From Prosthecobacter sp. (lineage in GTDB: Bacteria > Verrucomicrobiota > Verrucomicrobiia > Verrucomicrobiales > Verrucomicrobiaceae): a DNA stretch of 11,860 bases. Both the position numbers and the translations under genes were made by a program. The notes below the pieces were generated by a model. That model saw only the letters and a list, made by a program, of their open reading frames with translations, was not told the DNA's origin and searched no databases. Of this stretch, positions 7,542 through 11,860 are shown in pieces. The DNA lies in contig JAOZVT010000440.1 in NCBI GenBank assembly GCA_025869455.1, positions 1 to 11,860 of the forward strand, written 5' to 3'. Each line of letters starts with the position of its first letter. Within the stretch, counting starts at the first letter, position 1.

Positions 7542-7634
7542 GGCGAACAAAACGGATGCAGGCAACGGCTCGCATGGCATCTGTCGTGTCATCGACGCTT
7601 CCCGCTCGCCGTCGCCTGATCCGGGACGTTCGGC
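7542..7634 (+). repeat. attC site 1 (family A), intact
   Basis: A 93-base imperfect palindrome. The outer boxes are GGCGAAC (R'', 7542-7548) and GTTCGGC (R', 7628-7634), pairing through CGAAC/GTTCG. After an unpaired spacer (AAAA against GGAC), the inner stem pairs 7553-7569 with 7608-7623: the left arm reads CGGATGCAGGCAACGGC and the complement of the right arm CGGATCAGGCGACGGC, so G7558 bulges out as an extrahelical base. The layout R''-spacer-L''-variable loop-L'-spacer-R' with one extra base on the L'' side is diagnostic of integron attC sites. The AAC/GTT ends are conserved, but the R boxes depart from the RYYYAAC/GTTRRRY consensus. Confidence 0.85.
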
Positions 7635-7652
7635 AAAGAAAAACAAACTATC

Positions 7653-8213
7653 ATGATCCTCGCTCAAGCAATTCAACAGACTGCAGCGACAGCCACTTCG
7701 ACAGCATCCGAAGTATTCTGGAACGCTATTTGGGGAAAGGTGACTATCTCTATGATCAGCAGTTCATTCACTGTTCTGCTGATGACATTTGGAAAGTCGA
7801 TGTTTGATACCCGTCTGAAGCCGTTCTATCTTCGCCATTTCAGGAAGAATGATCAAGATGTTGATGGTGAGTGGGCCGCTCTTTATGACCTCGACACCGG
7901 AGATCAGGCCGTGGACAAGATGATCCTGCGGCAGTCTGGACACATCATCGAAGGCACTTGTGAGTATACACTGACACACAATGTCACGAAGATGCGTGAA
8001 ACACGACAGTTCACTCTGAAAGGAGAATTGAAGAATGACTATTTAGTTCTCTACTACACGAACAAGAGTCGCGCGTCTAAAGGCCTTGGTACAATGACTC
8101 TCCAAATAGTCGATGATGGCAAAGAACTTAAGGGGTATGGAGTTTTTTATGACACTGTTCTAAACAAGCTTGATCCTCAAGACTATGAATACAAGCGAGT
8201 GCCAAAGGCATAA
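7653..8213 (+). CDS. cassette 2: membrane-anchored small beta-barrel-like protein
   Basis: A 186-residue protein, not firmly recognised. The N terminus is rich in Ala and Thr, followed by a membrane segment at about 29-48 and a basic stop-transfer stretch (RLKPFYLRHFRK). Residues about 70-182 form one compact beta-rich domain: DGEWAALYDL (71-80), KMILRQSGHIIEGTCEYTL (89-107), RQFTLKGELKNDYLVLYY (118-135), KGLGTMTLQI (143-152) and ELKGYGVFYD (158-167). The alternating 'G-x-W ... Q-x-G-x-x-x-G ... L-x-G ... L-x-G-Y' spacing is like a lipocalin/calycin-type up-and-down barrel. Membrane anchor plus small barrel is also the plan of some anti-phage effectors such as Cap15, but I see no specific motif to support that. 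ATG follows attC site 1 by 18 bases; no Shine-Dalgarno. Confidence 0.75.
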   Translation: MILAQAIQQTAATATSTASEVFWNAIWGKVTISMISSSFTVLLMTFGKSMFDTRLKPFYLRHFRKNDQDVDGEWAALYDLDTGDQAVDKMILRQSGHIIEGTCEYTLTHNVTKMRETRQFTLKGELKNDYLVLYYTNKSRASKGLGTMTLQIVDDGKELKGYGVFYDTVLNKLDPQDYEYKRVPKA

Positions 8214-8220
8214 CAATGTG

Positions 8221-8343
8221 GCCGAACAAGACGTCGATCCTAACGCCAGACCCGCCGCGATTTCAATCCGACATGAGCTCCAACCATTAATCCAGAAGTC
8301 TGAGAGCGCCCTCGGTCAAGCGTAGGATGACTTGACGTTAGCC
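8221..8343 (+). repeat. attC site 2 (divergent family), intact
   Basis: A 123-base attC-like palindrome, unlike the 93-base family in sequence. R'' is GCCGAAC (8221-8227) and R' is GTTAGCC (8337-8343), close to the classic GTTRRRY. The inner stem pairs GTCGATCCTAACGC (8233-8246) with GCGTAGGATGAC (8320-8331). It is perfect apart from two bulged bases on the left arm, G8236 and one A of 8242-8243, again the extrahelical-base pattern of attC. It starts seven bases after the cassette 2 stop and ends 22 bases before the next ATG. Confidence 0.78.
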
Positions 8344-8365
8344 CAACCAACGGAATCCATTACCA

Positions 8366-8656
8366 ATGCCAGCATACCTAACCACAGTGAAGGCCATGAA
8401 TGACCGCCAAGTCTATCTTGGGACAGGGAGTGATGGCGATTACTGCGTATTTTCATCAGACGACTACCATTCAGAAGTTGAGATTGGCGACAGGCTTCGC
8501 GGCTTCTTCGACGATGACGGCGATCCTTCTCTCCCTGCTCACAATATCACCAAGGATATTGCAGTGCATGTTTCATACGAAAGCTGGGGATGCAGCTACA
8601 CGGCGGCGATGGAGCTTCTTGGGAAGCTCGGCAGCCCCACAAAGATCTTTACTTGA
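8366..8656 (+). CDS. cassette 3: small acidic hypothetical protein
   Basis: A 96-residue soluble protein without signal peptide or membrane segment. After an N-terminal strand (LTTVKAMNDRQVYLGT) come GDYCVFSSDD (24-33), VEIGDRLRGF (38-47), HNITKDIAVHVSY (59-71) and a C-terminal helix AAMELLGKL (80-88). The 'YxVF ... VEIGDxLxG ... NxT ... VxV' spacing recalls a group of very small bacterial hypothetical proteins that read like a compact beta-barrel, but I cannot name the family or a function. The start could also be the internal ATG at 8396; the upstream one leaves a normal 22-base distance to attC site 2. About 120 bases of gene-free sequence separate its stop from the next attC site. Confidence 0.65.
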   Translation: MPAYLTTVKAMNDRQVYLGTGSDGDYCVFSSDDYHSEVEIGDRLRGFFDDDGDPSLPAHNITKDIAVHVSYESWGCSYTAAMELLGKLGSPTKIFT

Positions 8657-8775
8657 GCCAGCCTTGAACGCTTCGTTTCTCAGTGGGCAGGCTGACCAGT
8701 TTATTGAGTTCGGCGGCAAGTTGCGCAAGTGTTCTCATGCAGCAGGCAATCGAGTGTCAATCACATCAAAAATAG

Positions 8776-8868
8776 GGCGAACAAAGCGGATGCAGGCAAC
8801 GGCTCGTATGGCATGTGTTGTGTCATCGCCGCTTCCCGCTCGCCTTCGCCTGATCCGGGACGTTCGCC
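8776..8868 (+). repeat. attC site 3 (family A), intact
   Basis: A 93-base site collinear with the one at 7542-7634, differing by my count at about seven positions. R'' is GGCGAAC (8776-8782) and R' is GTTCGCC (8862-8868), a perfect seven-base complement. The inner stem CGGATGCAGGC against GCCTGATCCG again leaves one bulged G. The differences fall mostly in the loop or change box pairing only slightly, as expected when structure is selected. Confidence 0.85.
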
Positions 8869-8891
8869 TAACCAACAGAGCGTCATCCAAA

Positions 8892-9311
8892 ATGAACTTG
8901 CCTAAACACATCTGGAAGGTCCTCGAATGGTTTGTAGTCTGCCTTGTCGCGATAGTGATGTCCAGAGTGGGTTACTTTCTTCTGGATTCTTTCACTGATC
9001 AGGGCTGGTCAGAGTGGCACGACCACGGTTGGGTATTGTGGTCGTGCGGCGTCTCCGTTGCGACATGGACGGTTATATGGCATGTCACCCGAGGATATTC
9101 GCCGGGTGTGTGGATGTTCATGGGTGCCTTGAGCCCCCTTTTTGGCTGCCTCTTTTTTTTCCCAGCCACACCTTGGGCGCTCTCTGCTCTAATGAGTTAT
9201 TGGCATATCATTATTCCTATCGGCATCTTTAGCGGTCTGATCTTCCACACCGTCTTGTCGATAGTTAACCGCTTTCGGGGCCGAGCCATCGAAGATCGTC
9301 CAGTCTCATGA
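8892..9311 (+). CDS. cassette 4: small polytopic membrane protein
   Basis: A 139-residue integral membrane protein of unknown function. Hydrophobic segments lie at about 10-31, 47-65, 72-92 and 98-125, so four membrane spans are likely; both ends are charged (MNLPKHIWK and RFRGRAIEDRPVS). Trp and aromatic residues are frequent at span edges, as in SEWHDHGWVLW. No enzyme motif is visible. A longer frame starting at 8400 runs through attC site 3 and cassette 3 and is an artefact, so I place the start at ATG 8892, 23 bases after the attC site. No Shine-Dalgarno. The next attC begins 22 bases after the stop. Confidence 0.72.
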   Translation: MNLPKHIWKVLEWFVVCLVAIVMSRVGYFLLDSFTDQGWSEWHDHGWVLWSCGVSVATWTVIWHVTRGYSPGVWMFMGALSPLFGCLFFFPATPWALSALMSYWHIIIPIGIFSGLIFHTVLSIVNRFRGRAIEDRPVS

Positions 9312-9333
9312 GCCGCTACCACACCAAACCCAA

Positions 9334-9427
9334 GGCGAACAAAACGGATGCAGGCAACAGCGCGTATGGCATCTGTCGTGTCAGCGGAGTCTTGCGCTCG
9401 CCGTCGCCACCAGCTTAGACGTTCGCC
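9334..9427 (+). repeat. attC site 4 (family A), right arm diverged
   Basis: A 94-base site whose left half (GGCGAAC at 9334-9340, then AAAACGGATGCAGGC) is nearly identical to sites 1 and 3. Its R' GTTCGCC (9421-9427) is a perfect complement of R''. The L' arm differs: the usual CCTGATCCGG is replaced by CACCAGCTTAG, so inner pairing is much reduced. It may be a chimera of two sites or have decayed. Confidence 0.75.
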
Positions 9428-9443
9428 CAACTCAACACGCCGC

Positions 9444-9932
9444 GTGCCAACAAGTAGCCAATCCAGATCGATCAAGATAGCCAAGCGACTCCTGATTGGA
9501 GTCTCCGCGATGGTGGCTCTTTTATTTGGGGCTTATTCGTGGTCCCAGTTCTATCCCCAGTATGCCGTGGAGTTTATTGGTCCAGCGGGGACTGAGCATC
9601 GGGCTTTTGTCGAGAACAGCAGTTTTCAGGATATTAGCTACACTTTATGCGTTTCTGACTGGCCATACACATTTTGGGAGCCTCTCTCTGTGGAGTCTGT
9701 TATGTATTCAGAAGGTTCCGATTGCAGGGTTTTCTGGAGTGCGGACGGCAGTGTTGTTGCAGCCAGAGATTCGGCCTCCTCTGACTATAAGGCTGCTTAC
9801 GACTACAAGAAGCATGAACTCATCAGATATGACTCCACTCGAATGCAGGCACTCATCGCCGCACGAGGTGGTCTCGGGCCGGAGTTTTCAGACTATCGCG
9901 ATGGTAAGGAGACTTATGGCGAAGGATACTAA
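9444..9932 (+). CDS. cassette 5: membrane-anchored beta-rich protein, relative of cassette 8
   Basis: A 162-residue protein of unknown function. The open frame reaches back to 9348 inside attC site 4, but that part is the site itself. The GTG at 9444 is the first start after the R' box and gives a normal N terminus: a basic stretch (KIAKR) followed by a membrane span at about 15-33. The rest, probably outside the cytoplasm, is beta-rich with two cysteines at 69 and 94. GSDCRVFW (91-98) followed by ELIRYD (125-130) corresponds to GTDLRVLW ... DLITYD in the cassette 8 protein. I infer a shared family, with an extracytoplasmic domain anchored by its N terminus. An attC-like site begins 14 bases after the stop. 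Confidence 0.7.
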   Translation: MPTSSQSRSIKIAKRLLIGVSAMVALLFGAYSWSQFYPQYAVEFIGPAGTEHRAFVENSSFQDISYTLCVSDWPYTFWEPLSVESVMYSEGSDCRVFWSADGSVVAARDSASSDYKAAYDYKKHELIRYDSTRMQALIAARGGLGPEFSDYRDGKETYGEGY

Positions 9933-9945
9933 AACGACCATCAAG

Positions 9946-10072
9946 GGCGAACAAGGCGCGGCTAGACAACCGCTGGGGCTGCCTCTGTCGGCCATGGTTT
10001 CCGTAGCCTTAACCCGCCATCCCGTTTCGACTCTCACCCCCGCCCCAGCGGTGCATGCGCTTTACATTCGCC
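9946..10072 (+). repeat. attC-like site 5 (divergent family), altered R' box
   Basis: A 127-base palindrome with R'' GGCGAAC (9946-9952). A central perfect 11-base stem pairs ACCGCTGGGGC (9969-9979) with GCCCCAGCGGT (10042-10052), and a further GCGC pairs with GCGC (9956-9959 and 10057-10060). The loop between is about 62 bases. The expected R' box reads ATTCGCC (10066-10072), with A instead of G at the integrase cut site (normally G/TT), so recombination here may be weak or lost. Confidence 0.7.
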
Positions 10073-10113
10073 GGAATAACCAAAGCCTCTCACACCTCAC
10101 CTAATAACTTTCA

Positions 10114-10386
10114 ATGAATACTCATCTCGCTGAAGTCTTTACCAAGAGCTTGCCAACGCGTCGGGCTGCTCTCATCTTTTTTTGGATCGCGATGGGATGC
10201 TTCCTTTTGGGAGTTGCATCAATCGTGATGGCTGAAATCTACATGCCCAAGAACCCGCATGGCCAGGAGGCGATTCTTACTTTCTACCGCTCATTGGGGC
10301 CTTGGGCGTTGTTTTGGCTGATGGGAGGAGCCATGACCTGGGTTTATGCACAGACCCGTCTCCGGGAACGGTGTCGCACTCGATAG
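10114..10386 (+). CDS. cassette 6: small two-span membrane protein
   Basis: A 90-residue protein of unknown function. Two hydrophobic segments, about 19-41 (ALIFFWIAMGCFLLGVASIVM) and 62-79, are separated by a short loop (YMPKNPHGQEAILTFYRS). Basic residues at the N-terminal side (PTRR) and at the end (RLRERCRTR) predict both termini in the cytoplasm. No Shine-Dalgarno precedes the ATG. It lies 41 bases after attC-like site 5 and 27 bases before the next degenerate site. Size and layout fit holins, toxin-like peptides or accessory membrane proteins, but nothing distinguishes among these. Confidence 0.65.
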   Translation: MNTHLAEVFTKSLPTRRAALIFFWIAMGCFLLGVASIVMAEIYMPKNPHGQEAILTFYRSLGPWALFWLMGGAMTWVYAQTRLRERCRTR

Positions 10387-10413
10387 GGCAGCTGTGACCT
10401 CAATTTACCGCTT

Positions 10414-10490
10414 GGCGAACAAGACGGTGGTGATCGAGCTTCCGACCTGCTCACGCAAGTCGGGCCGCAGCCATAAAGTCTCTCCCAACA
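10414..10490 (+). repeat. attC remnant 6, right half missing or decayed
   Basis: The left end carries the R'' box GGCGAAC (10414-10420) followed by AAGACGG, as in the other sites. A hairpin follows (CCGAC 10442-10446 with GTCGG 10459-10463, plus TGC/GCA inside). No GTT-type R' box and no L' arm complementary to the left flank can be found before the next gene. I read it as a degenerate site; the right limit is approximate. Confidence 0.45.
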
Positions 10491-10517
10491 AATAAATAGC
10501 AACACACTCTCGCTAGC

Positions 10518-11084
10518 ATGGGCCAGTTCTACACCAATCACACCATCAAGGGGCCGTCCCAGCAGGAGGTCGCGGACGCACTTCTAGGTCGTTCGGCATA
10601 CGTTACGCCTTCGCTCGATGGCTGCGTGGTAGTTTATGACGAGCTTTCCGAGGAGCAGGACGCTGAAGTCATCAGCGATCTTGGATGTATGCTTTCCGGG
10701 CAGTTCCATGCGCCAGTCCTCGCATCACTCATGCATGACGATGATGTTCTGATGTTGTTCCATTTCCATGAGGGTGAGTTGATCGATGAATACGACTCTT
10801 GCCCTGGATACTTCGACCCAGATGCGGACGGCGACCCCATTCCTATCGGAGGTGATGCTTCTAGCCTTTGTGCCGCCTTCGGGGGCGACTCACCGCCGCA
10901 GCTTGAGCAGATTCTTCGCAAGCCGCCATTCGATGAAGATAGCCCCGATCAGCACGAGCGGCACAGCCGAATTGCGAGCCACCTCGGCATTCCGAGTTGT
11001 GTCGTGGGGATTGGTTTTTCATATCTAGAGTCAGATGATCCACTCGATGGCCTGGACAGAACCTCACTGATACGAACCGCATGA
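10518..11084 (+). CDS. cassette 7: acidic soluble hypothetical protein
   Basis: A 188-residue cytoplasmic protein with no membrane segment. It is strongly acidic. The N-terminal half reads like an alternating alpha/beta domain: HTIKGPSQQEVADALL (8-23), AYVTPSLDGCVVVYDE (27-42), VISDLGCMLSGQFHAPVLAS (51-70) and HDDDVLMLFHFHEGELIDEYDS (73-94), then PGYFD (96-100), a Gly/Asp linker, and a helix with an ASHLGIP motif before VVGIGFSYL (162-170). I recall hypothetical proteins of this build in environmental bacteria, resembling immunity-type proteins, but no function is known to me. Its stop is 23 bases before attC remnant 7. The frame stays open over the full length with a protein-like pattern, so the gene call is solid. 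Confidence 0.78.
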   Translation: MGQFYTNHTIKGPSQQEVADALLGRSAYVTPSLDGCVVVYDELSEEQDAEVISDLGCMLSGQFHAPVLASLMHDDDVLMLFHFHEGELIDEYDSCPGYFDPDADGDPIPIGGDASSLCAAFGGDSPPQLEQILRKPPFDEDSPDQHERHSRIASHLGIPSCVVGIGFSYLESDDPLDGLDRTSLIRTA

Positions 11085-11107
11085 CGAAGGAAATTGCGAA
11101 AAAAGAG

Positions 11108-11189
11108 GCCTAACAAAACGGATGCAGGCAAACGCTCGTATGGCATCTCTCGTGTCATCGCCGCTTCCCGCTCATCGTCGCCTGTCGCC
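11108..11189 (+). repeat. attC site 7 (family A) with 11-base deletion in the right arm
   Basis: The left half continues AAAACGGATGCAGGC as in sites 1, 3 and 4, but R'' is the canonical GCCTAAC (11108-11114). In the right half the text reads CGCCTG directly joined to TCGCC at 11184/11185. Compared with site 3, the 11 bases ATCCGGGACGT between these are missing. The loss removes most of L' and the GTT of R', so the site should no longer be cut. Confidence 0.75.
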
Positions 11190-11245
11190 CAAGAACTGAG
11201 ATATTCGATGTACCCCAAGATCGAGTCCTTTGAACACTCACCACA

Positions 11246-11674
11246 ATGAAGAAGCGGCTTACACTTGGTCTTGTTTTTGGGGTGTTACTTGGAACCGTGA
11301 TGCTCGGCGTTTCGTATGATAGAATCAGAACGTTCAAGGTTCGTTCTAGTTCGAGTGATCAACTGGTTGAAGTCTGGGGACTTCCGTTCAAAGGCGTCTC
11401 GAGGCATCCGCTTGACGGCTGCCTGCGAGTTTACGTTTCTCCACGGCGAGATGATCTCGATGGCGGAGTCTGGCAGACCACCATTCCTTGGGGAACTGAT
11501 CTTCGTGTGCTCTGGGACAGTACAGAACCATACACCTTCTCCATCTACCAGGGAGACAACCGCAAGATGACTTGGAGATTTCGAGATGGATCAGCCGAGT
11601 GTGTCACCGGAGCAGACCTGATCACCTACGACCCTCATGAACTTTGGTCACGCACAGGGAAATCCATGCCTTGA
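11246..11674 (+). CDS. cassette 8: membrane-anchored or secreted beta-rich protein
   Basis: A 142-residue protein of unknown function. The N terminus is MKKRLTLGLVFGVLLGTVMLG (1-21), either an uncleaved anchor or a signal peptide without a clear cleavage site, so the rest lies outside the cytoplasm. The mature part is beta-rich, with GCLRVYVSPRRD (58-69), GTDLRVLWDS (83-92), a Tyr/Trp-rich strand (YTFSIYQGDNRKMTWRF) and ADLITYDP (123-130). Two cysteines (59 and 119) could form a disulphide. The GTDLRVLW and LITYD elements match GSDCRVFW and LIRYD of the cassette 5 protein at similar distance. No Shine-Dalgarno. No attC follows within the window, so this is probably the last cassette or its site has been lost. 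Confidence 0.7.
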   Translation: MKKRLTLGLVFGVLLGTVMLGVSYDRIRTFKVRSSSSDQLVEVWGLPFKGVSRHPLDGCLRVYVSPRRDDLDGGVWQTTIPWGTDLRVLWDSTEPYTFSIYQGDNRKMTWRFRDGSAECVTGADLITYDPHELWSRTGKSMP

Positions 11675-11690
11675 CGTTTATGCAGCTAAC

Positions 11691-11860
11691 CTAATAGCCT
11701 GAGCAACTAGGATGAATCACAAAAACAACCACCACAAACCCACGAAGGCAGAATATGGCGCTGGTGCCAACCGTCGGGCGGCTGTGTCCGCTCCAGAGTG
11801 AGTCCGAGTATTCGTAGCGTATGACTTTGCCGTCGGCTTCTCGGGCTTCGAGTATCGCGG
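11691..11860 (-). CDS. possible C-terminal end of a minus-strand protein (partial)
   Basis: On the minus strand a frame enters from the right edge and stays open for 56 codons to a TAG at 11693-11691. Its first part, LEAREADGKVIRYEYSDSLW, reads like real protein sequence, whereas the last 20 residues (FVVVVFVIHPSCSGY) look less natural. The real gene may therefore be longer with a frameshift, or may end elsewhere. It runs toward the cassette array and would mark its right border. A 29-codon + strand frame at 11712-11801 competes and is less convincing. Confidence 0.35.
   Translation of the reverse strand, partial: AILEAREADGKVIRYEYSDSLWSGHSRPTVGTSAIFCLRGFVVVVFVIHPSCSGY

Larger units (their letters stand above)
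6845..11690 (+). mobile_element. integron-type gene-cassette array without visible integrase
   Basis: Eight short genes, all on the + strand, are separated by seven attC-like sites (7542, 8221, 8776, 9334, 9946, 10414 and 11108). Each site starts 10 to 120 bases after a stop codon, and the next gene usually starts 17 to 60 bases after the site ends. Taking the integrase cut after the G of the R' box GTT, the better-defined cassettes are about 7629-8337, 8338-8862, 8863-9421 and 9422-10066, 525 to 709 bases each. This size, the single orientation and the site structure are typical of integron cassettes. No tyrosine integrase gene lies in the window, so it is either the distal part of a chromosomal integron or a CALIN. 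The right end lies after the stop at 11674; the left end lies in the gap before 6845. Confidence 0.85.

Noticed and set aside
7542..8868. MITE or other inverted-repeat transposon copies
   Set aside because: No target-site duplications are seen, every copy sits just after a + strand stop codon in the same orientation, and unrelated sequences (8221, 9946) keep the same box architecture, which fits attC rather than copies of one transposon.
8400..9311. 303-residue protein covering cassettes 3 and 4
   Set aside because: The frame runs through the cassette 3 gene in a different phase and through attC site 3; only the part from ATG 8892 has a protein-like membrane pattern.
9348..9443. N-terminal extension of the cassette 5 protein starting MQATARMAS
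   Set aside because: These residues are the translation of attC site 4; the same words appear wherever a family A site is read in this frame, as at 7556 and 8788.
9496..10104. 202-residue frame overlapping cassette 5
   Set aside because: It overlaps the better-patterned gene at 9444-9932 in another phase and runs across attC-like site 5.
10442..10463. Rho-independent terminator after cassette 6
   Set aside because: The hairpin has an internal mismatch and is followed by GGCCGCAGCC rather than a run of T; it fits better as the loop part of a decayed attC.
7542..11189. CRISPR array based on repeated sequences
   Set aside because: The repeats are about 93 bases, 450 to 1700 bases apart, imperfect, and separated by complete genes rather than short uniform spacers; no cas gene is present.
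11712..11801. 29-codon + strand gene beginning MNHKNNHHKPTK
   Set aside because: Short, without ribosome-binding site or recognisable pattern, and it overlaps a longer minus-strand frame.
1..11860. tRNA, rRNA or riboswitch
   Set aside because: No cloverleaf with a T-arm GTTCRA signature in proper context and no rRNA-like or known riboswitch core was seen; the GTTC words are attC boxes.

Overview
The window looks like a bacterial chromosome segment with about 5 kb of ordinary single-copy genes on the left and an integron-type gene-cassette array on the right. Several features suggest Verrucomicrobiota, as an inference only: a moderately GC-rich coding style, many starts without a Shine-Dalgarno sequence, a divergent UbiA-like membrane protein, and a GC-rich hairpin element at 6430-6545 of a kind I associate with that phylum. 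No ribosomal or marker gene is present to prove the assignment.

Left part (1-6422). A partial + strand reading frame probably ends at 104. On the minus strand, an Lrp/AsnC regulator (1929-1450) and a class I PLP aminotransferase (1425-253) form a two-gene operon that ends in a strong hairpin terminator (186-229). Upstream of it, also on the minus strand, lies a polytopic membrane protein with faint UbiA-like motifs (3061-1994). Divergent from that gene, on the + strand, are a WaaE-like family 2 glycosyltransferase (3117-3902), a GTG-started lipoprotein with an alpha/beta-hydrolase domain (3942-5588), a small acidic-tailed hypothetical protein (5682-6041) and an ArsC/Spx-family thioredoxin-fold protein (6060-6422).

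Junction (6423-6844). About 420 bases without a gene. The left part carries GC-rich hairpins. The right part becomes AT-rich just before the first cassette gene. No integron integrase and no convincing attI is visible.

Right part (6845-about 11690). Eight short + strand genes follow each other, seven of the intervals being filled by an attC-like imperfect palindrome. Four copies (7542, 8776, 9334 and 11108) belong to one roughly 93-base sequence family. The others (8221, 9946 and 10414) differ in sequence but keep the architecture: an outer R''/R' box pair ending in AAC/GTT, a short unpaired spacer, an inner L''/L' stem with an extra bulged base, and a variable centre. This is the structure of integron attC sites, so the region is best read as a cassette array lacking a nearby integrase (CALIN-type) or the distal part of a chromosomal integron. 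The last three sites are damaged, so cassettes 6-8 may be frozen in place.

None of the cassette genes can be given a firm function. Six of the eight products carry predicted membrane segments. Two (9444-9932 and 11246-11674) share a 'G-S/T-D-x-R-V-x-W ... L-I-x-Y-D' pattern and look like relatives. One (7653-8213) joins a membrane anchor to what looks like a small beta-barrel. One (10518-11084) is a soluble acidic protein of unknown role. Right of the array, a minus-strand frame probably enters from beyond the window edge.
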